Positions 8,233 to 16,389 of a stretch of DNA of 64,000 nt are shown here, in pieces. Both the position numbers and the translations under genes were made by a program. The notes under the pieces were generated by a model. The model was not told the origin of the DNA and did no database searches. It worked only from the letters and a program-made list of their open reading frames with translations. This DNA is from Candidatus Binatia bacterium (GTDB lineage: Bacteria; Desulfobacterota; Binatia; Bin18), in assembly GCA_022826945.1 (NCBI GenBank), contig JAJDTY010000075.1, forward strand, positions 1 through 64,000, read 5' to 3'. The number at the start of each line of letters is the position of its first letter. The stretch's first letter is position 1.

Positions 8233-9453
8233 CTACTCCACAACCGCTTGATACGTCAAAACCCGCAGCTCACGCCGGATTGGATACGAAGAGGACGGCA
8301 TCAGTTGCGTGAGAAAGATGACGATCAAGTCTTCCACTGGATCAACCCAAAAAGTTGTGCTGGCAGCCCCACCCCATGAATACTCACCGGATGAGCCAAG
8401 AATCTGGGCTTTGACCGGATCTAGCGTGACGGAAAAACCCAGACCGAACCCAATCCCATCAAAAGGCATCTCACTGAACACCTTCTGGCCCATACGGCTC
8501 AGATCAGCATTGTCCGGCAGATGATTCACGGTCATGAGTTCAACGGTCTTACGGCCAAGGAGGCGTTCACCGTTCAATACGCCTCTATTTCTAAGCATAA
8601 GTAAAAACTTGAGATAGTCACTCGCTGTTGAGACCAGCCCGCCCCCACCCGAGAGAAACGTCGGCTGTCCGCGATACCTACTCTTCGTTGGGCTATCAAT
8701 GAGGAGAAAGCCCCCTTTTTGATACTCATAGTTTGCGGCCAAGCGGGGGACATCTTCATCCGCAACCGCAAAGGCAGTGTCCCGCATACCCAGCGGCTCC
8801 CAAATATGCTCGCTGAAATAGGCAGCGAGCGACTGTCCTGACAGCAGTTCAACAAGATATCCCAACACGTCAGTGGCCACACTATAACTCCAGCGCGTTC
8901 CCGGAGAGAAAAGTAGCGGGAGTGTACTGAGCTTTTGCACCATGTCGTGTAAACTTCCCTTGGAACTCGACCCTTCAACTCCTTGGGCGCGGTACAGAGC
9001 GTCAACCGGATGAACGTTCATAAAGCCGTAGGTGAAACCGGCTGTATGTGTCAGCAGGTCGCGAATCGTTATTTCACGTTCAGCCGGCGTGGTGTGGTAG
9101 TGCTGAGCATCTCCGGATTCAAAGACTTCCAAGTGTTTAAATTCAGGAACGAAAGCTGACACTGGGGTATCGAGCTGAAACAATCCTCGTTCATACAGCG
9201 TCATAAGCGCCACACTGGTGATGGGCTTGGTCATGGAATAGATGCGAAAAATGGTGTCTTCTTCAATCGGTGTATGTGCTTCTACATCGCGTAGTCCGTA
9301 ACGATTCAGATAAGCTGGCTGGCCACGCCGGGCCACCAGCACCAGATAACCAGGAATTCTCCCGTCATCGACATAGCCATTGAGATGCTCGGGGATACGG
9401 TTCAGGCGGCTGCTACTCAGTCCGACGCTTTCTGGGGAAACGGTTTCAATCAT
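8233..9453 (-). CDS. Serine hydrolase of the beta-lactamase class C/EstB family
   Basis: A 406-residue penicillin-binding-fold serine hydrolase. The catalytic SxxK motif is SMTK (S73, K76), the Tyr motif is in RWSYSVATDVLGYL, and the DLLTHTAGFTYGF segment is typical of EstB-like esterases. The protein ends with a GGAASTTFWVDPVEDLIVIFLTQ segment, where the HxG motif of lactamases is replaced by a WGGAAST type, as is common in esterases. No signal peptide is visible, so it is probably cytoplasmic. The ATG at 9453 has a CAGGAG eight bases upstream. It is divergent from the amidohydrolase at 9609. Confidence 0.85.
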   Translation of the reverse strand: MIETVSPESVGLSSSRLNRIPEHLNGYVDDGRIPGYLVLVARRGQPAYLNRYGLRDVEAHTPIEEDTIFRIYSMTKPITSVALMTLYERGLFQLDTPVSAFVPEFKHLEVFESGDAQHYHTTPAEREITIRDLLTHTAGFTYGFMNVHPVDALYRAQGVEGSSSKGSLHDMVQKLSTLPLLFSPGTRWSYSVATDVLGYLVELLSGQSLAAYFSEHIWEPLGMRDTAFAVADEDVPRLAANYEYQKGGFLLIDSPTKSRYRGQPTFLSGGGGLVSTASDYLKFLLMLRNRGVLNGERLLGRKTVELMTVNHLPDNADLSRMGQKVFSEMPFDGIGFGLGFSVTLDPVKAQILGSSGEYSWGGAASTTFWVDPVEDLIVIFLTQLMPSSSYPIRRELRVLTYQAVVE

Positions 9454-9608
9454 GAATGTGCTCCTGAGGACAATCTACGTCCAAGTCTGCCGCGCTACCT
9501 TATGCCATTAGGCAGAGAAGCAAAATAGAATACCCTGGAGTTCGCTAGCTTCCGTTGGCGAAAATTGATAATGGTCTTGGCCAATATAATCCAGACGAAG
9601 GAGTTCTG

Positions 9609-10766
9609 ATGGCATACGCAACCGGACGCATATTTTTTGACGCAGACAGCCATATCATGGAGTTGCCGGACTTTCTGACGGCCACCGCTGACCGTGATGT
9701 CGCCGACCAGCTTCCCCCGTTTACTTTTGAAGCCGCAGGAGTACTCGCTCAACATGTGAGTCAGTACGTCAACAACGGTCGCCCGGAACACGAAGCGCAG
9801 AAATTGCGAGACTTGGGCGACGGCTTGATTAGCGGTCCCAAGGGCTATGACGCACTCGGCGCGTTTGACGCCTCCGAACGGACGGACGCGCTCGACCGTT
9901 TGGGCTTTGCCAAACAATTTGTCTTCTCCTCGCTGAGCACCTCCATGCTGTTTGGGTCAGACGTTGCGCCCGATATTGCCTATGGCGGCTGTCGGGCGCA
10001 TAACCGTTCCATGGCGGAATTCTGTGCGGACGAGCGTCTGGTCGGCGTGGGACTCCTTCCCATTGACGATGTGGAACGGTCGATTACAGACCTCGACTAT
10101 GCGGTGAGTCTTGGGCTGGAAGCCATGTGGATTCCCCATCGCTTAGCCAACGGGCATTCGCCCGGTCACACCGCCCTTGATCCCCTCTGGGCTCGTTTTG
10201 TTGAGCATCGGGTCCCCTTCCTCTTGCACGTGGGTGGGGCCGCGCTCAAAGTCGATCCGGGCTGGCTCGATAACGGCCGTCCGATCCCCAACGACTGGCT
10301 CGGCGGCGGTGAAAACATCCGCAGTAAAGACATGATGAGCCTGCATCATCTGCCCGAGCAGTTCCTGTCCAGTATGGTGCTGGACGGTGTGCTGGAACGC
10401 TTTCCCGAACTGCGCGGTGGGGTCATTGAACTCGGGGCCGGTTGGGTGCCGTCCATGCTGGACCGGCTTGATCTGGTGGCCGGCATCTGGAGTCGGAGCG
10501 AGCCGCTGCTCAAAGACTTGCAGCGCACACCAAGCCAGCAGATTATCGATCAGGTTCGCTTCACACCATTTGTATTCGAGAATGTAGGGACCATCATCAA
10601 TGCTTCTGACCCGCGTCTCTATATGTTCTCCAGCGACTACCCACATCCCGAGGGCGGCCGCGACCCCTTGGGTCGTTTTGGTCGTGCATTGGAAGGACAA
10701 GACGCGGAGACCTTGGACCTGTTCTATACGCAGAACTTTGCGGACTTGATGAGGATGAGCGCGTAA
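9609..10766 (+). CDS. Amidohydrolase family 2 protein
   Basis: A 385-residue member of amidohydrolase family 2 (decarboxylase/hydrolase TIM-barrel, the ACMSD relatives). The N-terminal FFDADSHIMEL (D13, H15) supplies the first metal ligands, LLHVGG the barrel histidine, and the C-terminal MFSSDYPHPEGG the conserved Asp. Members decarboxylate or hydrolyse ring-cleavage products in aromatic catabolism. The ATG at 9609 has an AAGGAG six bases upstream and puts the DxH motif at the expected position, so I prefer it to the start 54 bases earlier. The gene is alone on the plus strand and is followed by two hairpins. Confidence 0.85.
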   Translation: MAYATGRIFFDADSHIMELPDFLTATADRDVADQLPPFTFEAAGVLAQHVSQYVNNGRPEHEAQKLRDLGDGLISGPKGYDALGAFDASERTDALDRLGFAKQFVFSSLSTSMLFGSDVAPDIAYGGCRAHNRSMAEFCADERLVGVGLLPIDDVERSITDLDYAVSLGLEAMWIPHRLANGHSPGHTALDPLWARFVEHRVPFLLHVGGAALKVDPGWLDNGRPIPNDWLGGGENIRSKDMMSLHHLPEQFLSSMVLDGVLERFPELRGGVIELGAGWVPSMLDRLDLVAGIWSRSEPLLKDLQRTPSQQIIDQVRFTPFVFENVGTIINASDPRLYMFSSDYPHPEGGRDPLGRFGRALEGQDAETLDLFYTQNFADLMRMSA

Positions 10767-10786
10767 CGTCTCATTCATGGCACAGG

Positions 10787-10805
10787 GTGGGTTTTCCCGA
10801 CCCAC
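10787..10805 (+). terminator. Hairpin after the amidohydrolase gene
   Basis: A six-bp stem (GTGGGT against ACCCAC) with a seven-base loop begins 20 bases past the stop codon at 10766. There is no long T run, so it is a weak terminator by itself; the next hairpin probably helps. Confidence 0.5.
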
Positions 10806-10817
10806 TCTACTCTCGAA

Positions 10818-10846
10818 GAGGAGGAGTCCGGTAAGACTGCCTCCTC
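10818..10846. terminator. Second hairpin between converging genes
   Basis: An 11-bp stem (10818-10828 against 10835-10846, one bulged base) rich in GAG/CTC, with a six-base loop. It lies between the plus-strand amidohydrolase and the minus-strand TIR gene and could stop transcripts from either side. Confidence 0.5.
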
Positions 10847-11034
10847 ACTTCAATCCGAAGAGTCGAGTAAAGTAGAAACTCTCAATTCTTCGACTTCATT
10901 TCAGTCGTTAATACCAGCTCCAAATTTTAGCTTCCTTAATTCCCAATGTTCGGGGATCTCGCCTAACCATCCGACACCGGAGGACTTGCAGGCCGGGTAG
11001 GGTTTGAGGGTGTGGGTCGTGGCTGCGCGCTCGT

Positions 11035-11595
11035 CTAGTTCTGCCACCCTTTTGAACAATTACCTCTTCTATTACGGCTAAATTGCTCTCGGCTGTTGTC
11101 AGGCGGTGTTCCGTCTCTTCTCTGAAACGCTCGATGAATCCACTTGCGGATGTTTGTCGCTTGGCTTTCCCAATCGTAGATAAGTGCATAGGAATCATTC
11201 CTGGTGCGGTTATCTGCCAATCTCGGCGGTATTAGACGACGATTAAAGGTTCTTGCTCCAAAATTCGGATGGTTGGGAAGCAGGATACCCAGCAAACCAC
11301 ATCTAGGATTATTCTCAGTATCGCTCAAACTGGAACCAATCTCCCAATCCACATGCTTTCTCTTCCAGGTACAGCGGCCTATCAGCACAATCGTGACGGT
11401 TGCGTCGGGAATGAAATTGTCACGGATTCTCCGGCGAACTTCGTCCAGAGGGAGATTGCGGTCATCTATGTCTCCGTCTTTGACCGATTTATCTACAATG
11501 TCTCCTTTCATCATTTTGGCAAATCGCTCTTTGTACTTTTGGTCTTGATCGTGGTGGTAGCTGATGAAGACCTTATGTCTCTTGGTTTGAGGCAT
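11035..11595 (-). CDS. ThsB-like TIR domain protein (DUF1863-type)
   Basis: A 186-residue protein of the MTH538/ThsB-like TIR fold. It opens with KVFISYHHDQDQKYKERF, has a DATVTIVLIGRCTWKRKHVDWEIGSSL core in which W84-E85 matches the place of the catalytic Glu of ThsB-type TIRs, then GLLGILLPNHPNF and LIPPRLADN. The C-terminal half (ALIYDWESQATNIRKWIHRAF) ends in a DNSREQFSRNRRGN tail. ThsB TIRs in Thoeris make an NAD-derived signal on phage infection. No ThsA-type effector is present here. The start is two bases after the stop of the upstream gene, with a GAAGGAG inside that gene's end, so the two are translationally coupled. TIR family is clear; a defence role is inferred. Confidence 0.85.
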   Translation of the reverse strand: MPQTKRHKVFISYHHDQDQKYKERFAKMMKGDIVDKSVKDGDIDDRNLPLDEVRRRIRDNFIPDATVTIVLIGRCTWKRKHVDWEIGSSLSDTENNPRCGLLGILLPNHPNFGARTFNRRLIPPRLADNRTRNDSYALIYDWESQATNIRKWIHRAFQRRDGTPPDNSREQFSRNRRGNCSKGWQN

Positions 11596-11597
11596 TG

Positions 11598-12080
11598 CTA
11601 TTCTCCTTCGGCCTGTTCCAAATCGGTCAAATCTTCCACGCCAGCAATTTTTGCCAGCATACGGTTGTAGTTACGCAACTCGTCCTGCAATGCCACCAGT
11701 TCTTCACGAAACTTCTCCCGTTTAGTCTCGTCATCGAACGCGCCAGCCAAGGACTCCTTATGCCATTTTACGGTAAAAGGACGCACTACTTGGTTCAACA
11801 CGGGCACGGCAACCTTGCTGAATTGTATGGTTCTGCGTCCTCGCCGACGGAGAATCTCACGGGACGTTGAAAAAAGGGAATACACGCTGTCCAAAGCCGT
11901 TTTTTCGTCTCCCACTTCAATTGGCAAAGGCTGGGTAACGATTCTGGTCAGCATCTCAATATACAACTCCCAGGCTGCATCCCGGTCGGAGGTTTGGAAA
12001 GATATTTCCGCGCTGGCCCATTTTGGGCCTAACTGTATCTTCTCCAAACCGAAATTCTTGAACATTTTCTTGAGTTTCAT
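11598..12080 (-). CDS. TIR-associated protein of unknown function
   Basis: A 160-residue, mostly helical soluble protein that I cannot assign to a named family. It starts MKLKKMFKNFGLEKIQL and has an acidic/aromatic DRDAAWELYIEMLTRIVTQPL helix, a DEKTALDSVYSLFSTSREILRRRGR segment, an AVPVLNQVVRPFTVKWHKESL segment, and a C-terminal coiled-coil-like helix (FREELVALQDELRNYNRMLAKIAG). The ATG at 12080 has an AGGGG ribosome binding site; the longer open frame would overlap the fic gene. Its stop is two bases before the TIR start, so the pair is a tight operon. It is a candidate partner: regulator, sensor or effector of the TIR enzyme. That role is inference from coupling alone. Confidence 0.65.
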   Translation of the reverse strand: MKLKKMFKNFGLEKIQLGPKWASAEISFQTSDRDAAWELYIEMLTRIVTQPLPIEVGDEKTALDSVYSLFSTSREILRRRGRRTIQFSKVAVPVLNQVVRPFTVKWHKESLAGAFDDETKREKFREELVALQDELRNYNRMLAKIAGVEDLTDLEQAEGE

Positions 12081-12127
12081 TCTTTGACCCCTCCCCCATA
12101 TATCAGGTATCCAGCACCTCGCGGCTC

Positions 12128-13294
12128 TCACAATGCCTCGGTCCCCTCGTTGAGGATAGAAAGATACCCGTCGTAGACGAACACGCGGCCACGGCGCTTA
12201 CCAGTGATCTCGCGTGCGATTCCGTGTTGGACCAGCCGATTCATGGCCCCGGAGGCCGTTTGAAAGGACAATTGAGTGTCGCGTTGCGCTGCGGACAACG
12301 ACAGAATAGGCCGCGCCTTGAGCGCGTCGTGTATGCGTAGCACCGACCCGGCCCGCCGTCCTTCGGTTGTCTCAATTCGGCTGTGGTTATCCTGGAACAT
12401 GTGGGAGAGACGTTGAGCGGTCGAGACCGCACTCGTGGCCGTCAGGCGTACTCCTTCGAGAAAGAAGGACAGCCAGGACTCCCAGTCCCCAGTCTGGCGC
12501 ACCTGGTTCAGCAACTCGTAGTAGGTGGAGCGGTTCTGCTTAAAATACAGACTCAGGTACAAAAGTGGCTGGCTGAGTACACGAGCGTGGCATAACAGCA
12601 GGGTCACGAGCAATCGCCCCACGCGCCCGTTGCCGTCGAGGAAAGGGTGAATGGTCTCGAACTGCACATGCGCGAGTCCCGTTCGAAGCAGCACAGGAAG
12701 CCCGTCGTCCTCGGCGTGGAGAAAACGCTCGAACGCTGCCATACAGTCAGGCACGGCTGTATACGGAGGTGGGACAAAGGCGGCATTGCCGGGCCGAGTA
12801 CCGCCAATCCAGTTCTGCGAGCGGCGGAACTCGCCAGGGGTTTGGCCACTCCCCCGCCCGCGTGATAGCAGCACGCCGTGAATCTCGCGGAGCAAGCGAT
12901 TCGACAGTGGGAAGTTCTCCCGCAGGCGGCGCAACCCATGGTTGAGCGCCGCTACGTAGTTCGAGACTTCAATCACATCATCGAACGGAACTCCAGGCGC
13001 TTCGTCCAATTCAAAAAGCAAGAGGTCGGACAGCGACGACTGCGTTCCCTCAATCTGAGAGGAGAGCACCGCTTCCTTGCGCACATACGCGTAGAGAAAA
13101 AGCGCCTCGTCCGGCAGAAGGGTCGAGACGCCATCGAGCCGACCCAGGGCGAGTACCGCTGATTCAAGCGCCTGCTGTAACGGCCCGTCTAGGACCAGCG
13201 CCGGGTTTGGCGGGAGCGGTGCCGGCATAAAGGCTCTGACTCGCTCGCCCCCAACGCTCGTCACATCATACCTGCCGATTTCTCCGCGTTGCAT
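12128..13294 (-). CDS. Fic/DOC family AMP transferase
   Basis: A 388-residue Fic protein. The N-terminal Fic_N region carries the class II auto-inhibitory motif SSQIEG (E82), which blocks ATP until released. The catalytic loop HPFLDGNGRVGR (H216-R227) is intact, and a C-terminal winged-helix-like part (SGAMNRLVQHGIAREITGKRRGRVFVYDG) probably binds nucleic acid or DNA. Such proteins AMPylate Ser/Thr/Tyr of targets and are often found within type I restriction loci. Here the upstream gene is an hsdM remnant, so this Fic gene is probably what remains of such a locus. The downstream TIR-associated gene starts 47 bases later on the same strand. Confidence 0.9.
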   Translation of the reverse strand: MQRGEIGRYDVTSVGGERVRAFMPAPLPPNPALVLDGPLQQALESAVLALGRLDGVSTLLPDEALFLYAYVRKEAVLSSQIEGTQSSLSDLLLFELDEAPGVPFDDVIEVSNYVAALNHGLRRLRENFPLSNRLLREIHGVLLSRGRGSGQTPGEFRRSQNWIGGTRPGNAAFVPPPYTAVPDCMAAFERFLHAEDDGLPVLLRTGLAHVQFETIHPFLDGNGRVGRLLVTLLLCHARVLSQPLLYLSLYFKQNRSTYYELLNQVRQTGDWESWLSFFLEGVRLTATSAVSTAQRLSHMFQDNHSRIETTEGRRAGSVLRIHDALKARPILSLSAAQRDTQLSFQTASGAMNRLVQHGIAREITGKRRGRVFVYDGYLSILNEGTEAL

Positions 13295-13373
13295 GAAAGC
13301 CAGTGCTTATTTCACTTTTCTCAATAGCGCGCCTTATTATTTAAGTTTAATGGCAAAAATTAAAATAACAAGG

Positions 13374-13439
13374 AAGTCCGGTTGGGTATTGCCTGGTAAA
13401 GATCAGTCGGGTTGATCTCAAGTAGACTCAACCGGACTT
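13374..13439. repeat. Inverted repeat at the end of the hsdM remnant
   Basis: A perfect 11-bp inverted repeat (13374-13384 and 13429-13439), extendable to 14 bp with one mismatch. It encloses the stop codon of the hsdM fragment and a further imperfect copy of the same arm at 13405-13415. It could be a terminator-like structure or the scar of a rearrangement. Confidence 0.5.
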
Positions 13440-13864
13440 AATCGGCCTCCCCAAAACTGACCAGCTTTATTCAATAAGCCTTCGGTTTCTTTCTCTAGCG
13501 CTAGAATTTCGGCTGTCACTTCTTCCAAGGAGCGAAGCGGAGTGTTCTGATAGAAGTATTTGTTGAAGCTGATTTCATAGCCGATCTGGGTTTTGTCGAT
13601 ATTCAGCCAGACGTCTGCAACATGTGGGCGGACTTCACGCAGGCCCTCCGGGTCCAAATCGGTAAACCCGGCCTCTTCACGCTGAAAGCGGACTTCTTCG
13701 AGGACCGCGTCTTTGGAGTCTTCCAACAAACAGTCAAGGCGACGCAGCACGAACATGGGCAAGATGACATCACGGTATTTGCCCCGCACATAGACATTGC
13801 GCAAACAGTCATCGGTAATCGACCAGATAAAAGAGACGAGTTTATTGTGTCCGGTGTGGTCCAT
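13418..13864 (-). pseudogene. hsdM: Internally deleted type I restriction methylase (hsdM remnant)
   Basis: A 148-residue open frame joining the two ends of a type I HsdM. Residues 1 to about 76 match the HsdM N-terminal helical domain (SFIWSITDDCLRNVYVRG, VILPMFVLRRLDCLLE). From about residue 78 it jumps to the extreme C-terminus (VADVWLNIDKTQIGYEISF, LRSLEEVTAEILALEKETEG). The whole methyltransferase core, including the NPPF/NPPY motif, is missing, while intact HsdM is about 500-700 residues. The last 15 residues also look foreign to the family. The junction is near 13634-13642 and is in frame. No hsdS or hsdR is present. It cannot methylate DNA; it is a remnant, although a small expressed protein is possible. 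Confidence 0.8.
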
Positions 13865-13918
13865 TTTCTCTCTACCAGGCAGCGCGCCGCCTCTCCTTGG
13901 CTTCGTCGTATCTCCGAA

Positions 13919-13952
13919 GCCTGGATACCTGTTTTCGCAGGCATGACACAAT
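13919..13952. repeat. REP-like dispersed repeat
   Basis: This stretch resembles the common intergenic repeat whose translation gives PAKTGIQ/ENRYPGF-type peptides (consensus CCTGGATTCCCGCTTTCGCG and its extension). Here it is slightly degenerate and has a short CCTG...CAGG stem around TTTTCG. It sits just upstream of the hsdM remnant, where the flanking frame is open by chance. Confidence 0.55.
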
Positions 13953-14053
13953 ACGGTCTGGTATTCCCGTAGAAGAGGCAGCCCAACATCTTGCAGGTAA
14001 TGGAATAAGACAGATACACAAGAGTGAGCATTTCAGAATAAGGAGGAGAGCAT

Positions 14054-14911
14054 ATGGACATTGGTGTATTCTGTTTCACGTCTGGCGAGTCGGCGGACCC
14101 TGCGATTGTGGCGAAAAAGGCCGAAGAACTGGGCTTTGCCTCGTTTTGGGTCCCGGAACATCCGATCCTGCCGGTGCATACGACCGTGGGCTATCCCATG
14201 GCTCCGGATCAGCCGATTCCGAGAACGATCGGGATTATTTCCGACCCGTTCGTGTCGCTGGCTCGGGCCTCGGCCACGACCACGAAAATCAAGCTGGGCA
14301 CAGGGATTTGTCTCGTGCCGGAACGTAACCCGTTGTTGCTGGCCAAAGAGATCTCCACGCTGGACCACTATTCGGGCGGGCGTTTTCTGTTTGGCATTGG
14401 GGCCGGCTGGCAAAAGGAAGAGTGCGAGATCATGGGCGGGGATTTTCCGCACCGTTGGACTCAGACCCGGGATTCGGTTCTGGCGATGAAAGAGCTGTGG
14501 ACTGCGGACGAGTCCGAATATCACGGCAGGTATTATGACTTTCCCGCGGTCAAATGCTTCCCCAAGCCGGCCCAAAATCCGCATCCACCCGTTATTCTGG
14601 GTGGCTCGGCCAAGAATGTGTTCAAACGGACGGTTGAGTGGGGTGACGGCTGGATGCCGGTCAGCACCTCGCCCGACGAGATTCGACACGGCCGCGAGAC
14701 CTTGAACGAGCTGGCCGCCCAAGCCGGGCGTGATCCCCAGTCTATCTCCGTTATCGCCTTTGGGCAGCCGGGGCAGTTGCACAGCCGGGACCAATCCCAG
14801 GCATTGGAGGAGGCCGGCGCGGAGCATGCCATTATCTGGCTCAACAAGCTTCAGGAAGAGGAGGTCATTCCGGAGTTAGAGGGGTTGGCTCAAGAGATGC
14901 TGGGCGCATAA
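14054..14911 (+). CDS. LLM-class flavin-dependent (F420-type) oxidoreductase
   Basis: A 285-residue luciferase-like monooxygenase of the F420-dependent TIGR03619 type. Visible features are the N-terminal MDIGVFCF strand, AEELGFASFWVPEH, the conserved substrate-side TTKIKLGTGICLVPERNPLLLAKEISTLD segment, SGGRFLFGIGAGW (phosphate-binding region) and the PHPPVILGGSAKNVF loop. It probably oxidises or reduces small organic molecules with F420 or FMN. The ATG at 14054 follows AGGAGGAG. A second flavin monooxygenase starts 20 bases downstream, so the two form an operon. Confidence 0.85.
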   Translation: MDIGVFCFTSGESADPAIVAKKAEELGFASFWVPEHPILPVHTTVGYPMAPDQPIPRTIGIISDPFVSLARASATTTKIKLGTGICLVPERNPLLLAKEISTLDHYSGGRFLFGIGAGWQKEECEIMGGDFPHRWTQTRDSVLAMKELWTADESEYHGRYYDFPAVKCFPKPAQNPHPPVILGGSAKNVFKRTVEWGDGWMPVSTSPDEIRHGRETLNELAAQAGRDPQSISVIAFGQPGQLHSRDQSQALEEAGAEHAIIWLNKLQEEEVIPELEGLAQEMLGA

Positions 14912-14931
14912 AAACGCAGGGGAGCCGCACC

Positions 14932-16272
14932 GTGAAAAACATGATGCATCTGAATGCTTTTCTGATTCACAGCCCCATGAATCATACGGTCGGGTCGTGG
15001 ACCCATCCGGACAGCACGGTCGGCTCCTCTTTTGCTCAACCCGACATGTGGCAGGACATTGCCAGAACGCTGGAGCGGGGCAAGTTTGACGCCATATTTT
15101 TTGCGGACCAGCTTGCCACCTATGGCAACTACCGCGCCCGCACCGATGAATCCCTCATCCATGCCGTTCAGTTTCCGGTTCATGATCCGACCTTGCTGAT
15201 TCCCATGCTGGCCGCGGTAACCGAAAGGCTCGGGTTTGCCGTGACCCTGTCCGCCACCTATTACCCGCCGTATATGGCGGTCCGCAAACTTTCGACGCTC
15301 GATCATCTGACCAGGGGACGGATCGGGTGGAATATTGTCACCTCCTTCCATGTTGGTGAGGCGCACAACATGGGCTTGGAAGGCACGGTTACGCACGATG
15401 CGCGCTATGAGCGCGCCGATGAATACATGCAGGTCTGTCACAAACTGTGGCAGAGCTGGGAGCCTGACGCGGTCGTGGGGGATAAAACGTCCGGGGTGTA
15501 TGTTGACCCCAGCAAAGTCCATCCCATCAATCACAAGGGCAAGTGGTTCTCCTGTCCGGGCATCTCGCCGGTTGCGCCTTCGCCCCAGGGTCACCCGGTC
15601 CTTTTTCAGGCTGGCGCCTCAGGCTCTGGGCGCGATTTCTGCGCCAAGCACGCCGAGGCCGCGTTCGGGGTGCAACTGACCACCCGAGCTATGAAAGCCT
15701 ATGCAGACGACATGCGCGCACGGGTAAAAAGCATGGGCCGAGATTCCGCCAGCCTCAAATTTATCTGGGGTATTCAGGCCATTGTCGGAGGAACGGAGGA
15801 AGAGGCGCGCCGGAAGCAGCAAGACGTCAACGACCACGTTCCGGTCGAAGGCGGATTGGCCCTGCTGTCGGGTCACACCAACCACGACCTGTCCCAATAT
15901 GACCTGGACCAGCCGGTTGAAGATATTGAGGTTGAAGGCGTGCGCGGGCTGTTCGAGATATTCACCAAGATGTATCAATCGGGCGATCTGGGCCGCGACC
16001 GACTCACCATGCGCGAGGTCGGTAAAATCTACGGCGCGACCATTGGCTGTCCGCAACTTGTCGGCACGCCAGAGCAGATCGCCGATCAGATGGAAGCGAT
16101 CCTGGATGAGACCGGCGGCCACGGGTTTAATATCACCCCCTCGACCATGCCGGGCTCAATTACGGAATTTGTTGACGCTGTTGTACCGGTGTTACAGAAA
16201 CGCGGCCTGCACCGCACGGGGTATACCGGCCAGACGCTCAGAGAGCATCTGAGGCAGGAGGCGTGTGAGTGA
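14932..16272 (+). CDS. NtaA/DmoA-family FMN-dependent monooxygenase
   Basis: A 446-residue two-component-type flavin monooxygenase of the nitrilotriacetate/dimethylsulfide monooxygenase family (NtaA, SnaA, DmoA). It has the family hallmarks: KFDAIFFADQLATYG near the N-terminus, RLGFAVTLSATYYPPYMAVRKLSTLDHLTRGRIGWNIVTS (shown here in part as TLDHLTRGRIGWNIVTS), HKGKWFSCPG, and a QAGASGSGRDFCAKHAEAAF segment. Such enzymes need FMNH2 from a separate reductase, which is not next door. The GTG start at 14932 has a CAGGGGAG upstream; two ATGs follow within five codons. It lies 20 bases after another LLM gene and faces a DUF3237/amidohydrolase operon. Confidence 0.85.
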   Translation: MKNMMHLNAFLIHSPMNHTVGSWTHPDSTVGSSFAQPDMWQDIARTLERGKFDAIFFADQLATYGNYRARTDESLIHAVQFPVHDPTLLIPMLAAVTERLGFAVTLSATYYPPYMAVRKLSTLDHLTRGRIGWNIVTSFHVGEAHNMGLEGTVTHDARYERADEYMQVCHKLWQSWEPDAVVGDKTSGVYVDPSKVHPINHKGKWFSCPGISPVAPSPQGHPVLFQAGASGSGRDFCAKHAEAAFGVQLTTRAMKAYADDMRARVKSMGRDSASLKFIWGIQAIVGGTEEEARRKQQDVNDHVPVEGGLALLSGHTNHDLSQYDLDQPVEDIEVEGVRGLFEIFTKMYQSGDLGRDRLTMREVGKIYGATIGCPQLVGTPEQIADQMEAILDETGGHGFNITPSTMPGSITEFVDAVVPVLQKRGLHRTGYTGQTLREHLRQEACE

Positions 16273-16363
16273 GCAGAGAGTTTATCTCCACTTGAGAGGG
16301 AGGACCGCAGCGCGGCGGTGTGGGTTTCGCTCGGTCAAGGAACCCACCCCGACCTTCGGCCAC

Positions 16364-16378
16364 CCCTCCAATGGAGGG
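16364..16378. terminator. Hairpin between converging genes
   Basis: A six-bp stem CCCTCC/GGAGGG with a three-base loop lies between the monooxygenase ending at 16272 and the DUF3237 gene ending at 16390. A longer imperfect stem (GTGGGTT against AACCCAC) lies about 20 bases before it. Together they probably end transcripts from both sides. Confidence 0.45.
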
Positions 16379-16389
16379 AATGTCAAGAG

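Noticed and set aside
10908-11198. A 96-codon minus-strand frame overlapping the 3' end of the TIR gene.
   Set aside because: The TIR protein ends with a family-typical tail, so no frameshift is needed, and the overlapping frame lacks a ribosome binding site or homology.
13295-13373. A promoter for the fic gene in the AT-rich leader (TTGCCA and a nearby AT-rich hexamer).
   Set aside because: Spacing between candidate -35 and -10 elements does not fit well; several equal alternatives exist in such AT-rich sequence.
14033-14827. A 264-codon minus-strand frame over the LLM gene at 14054.
   Set aside because: No domain pattern, and the plus-strand protein is a clear luciferase-like enzyme.
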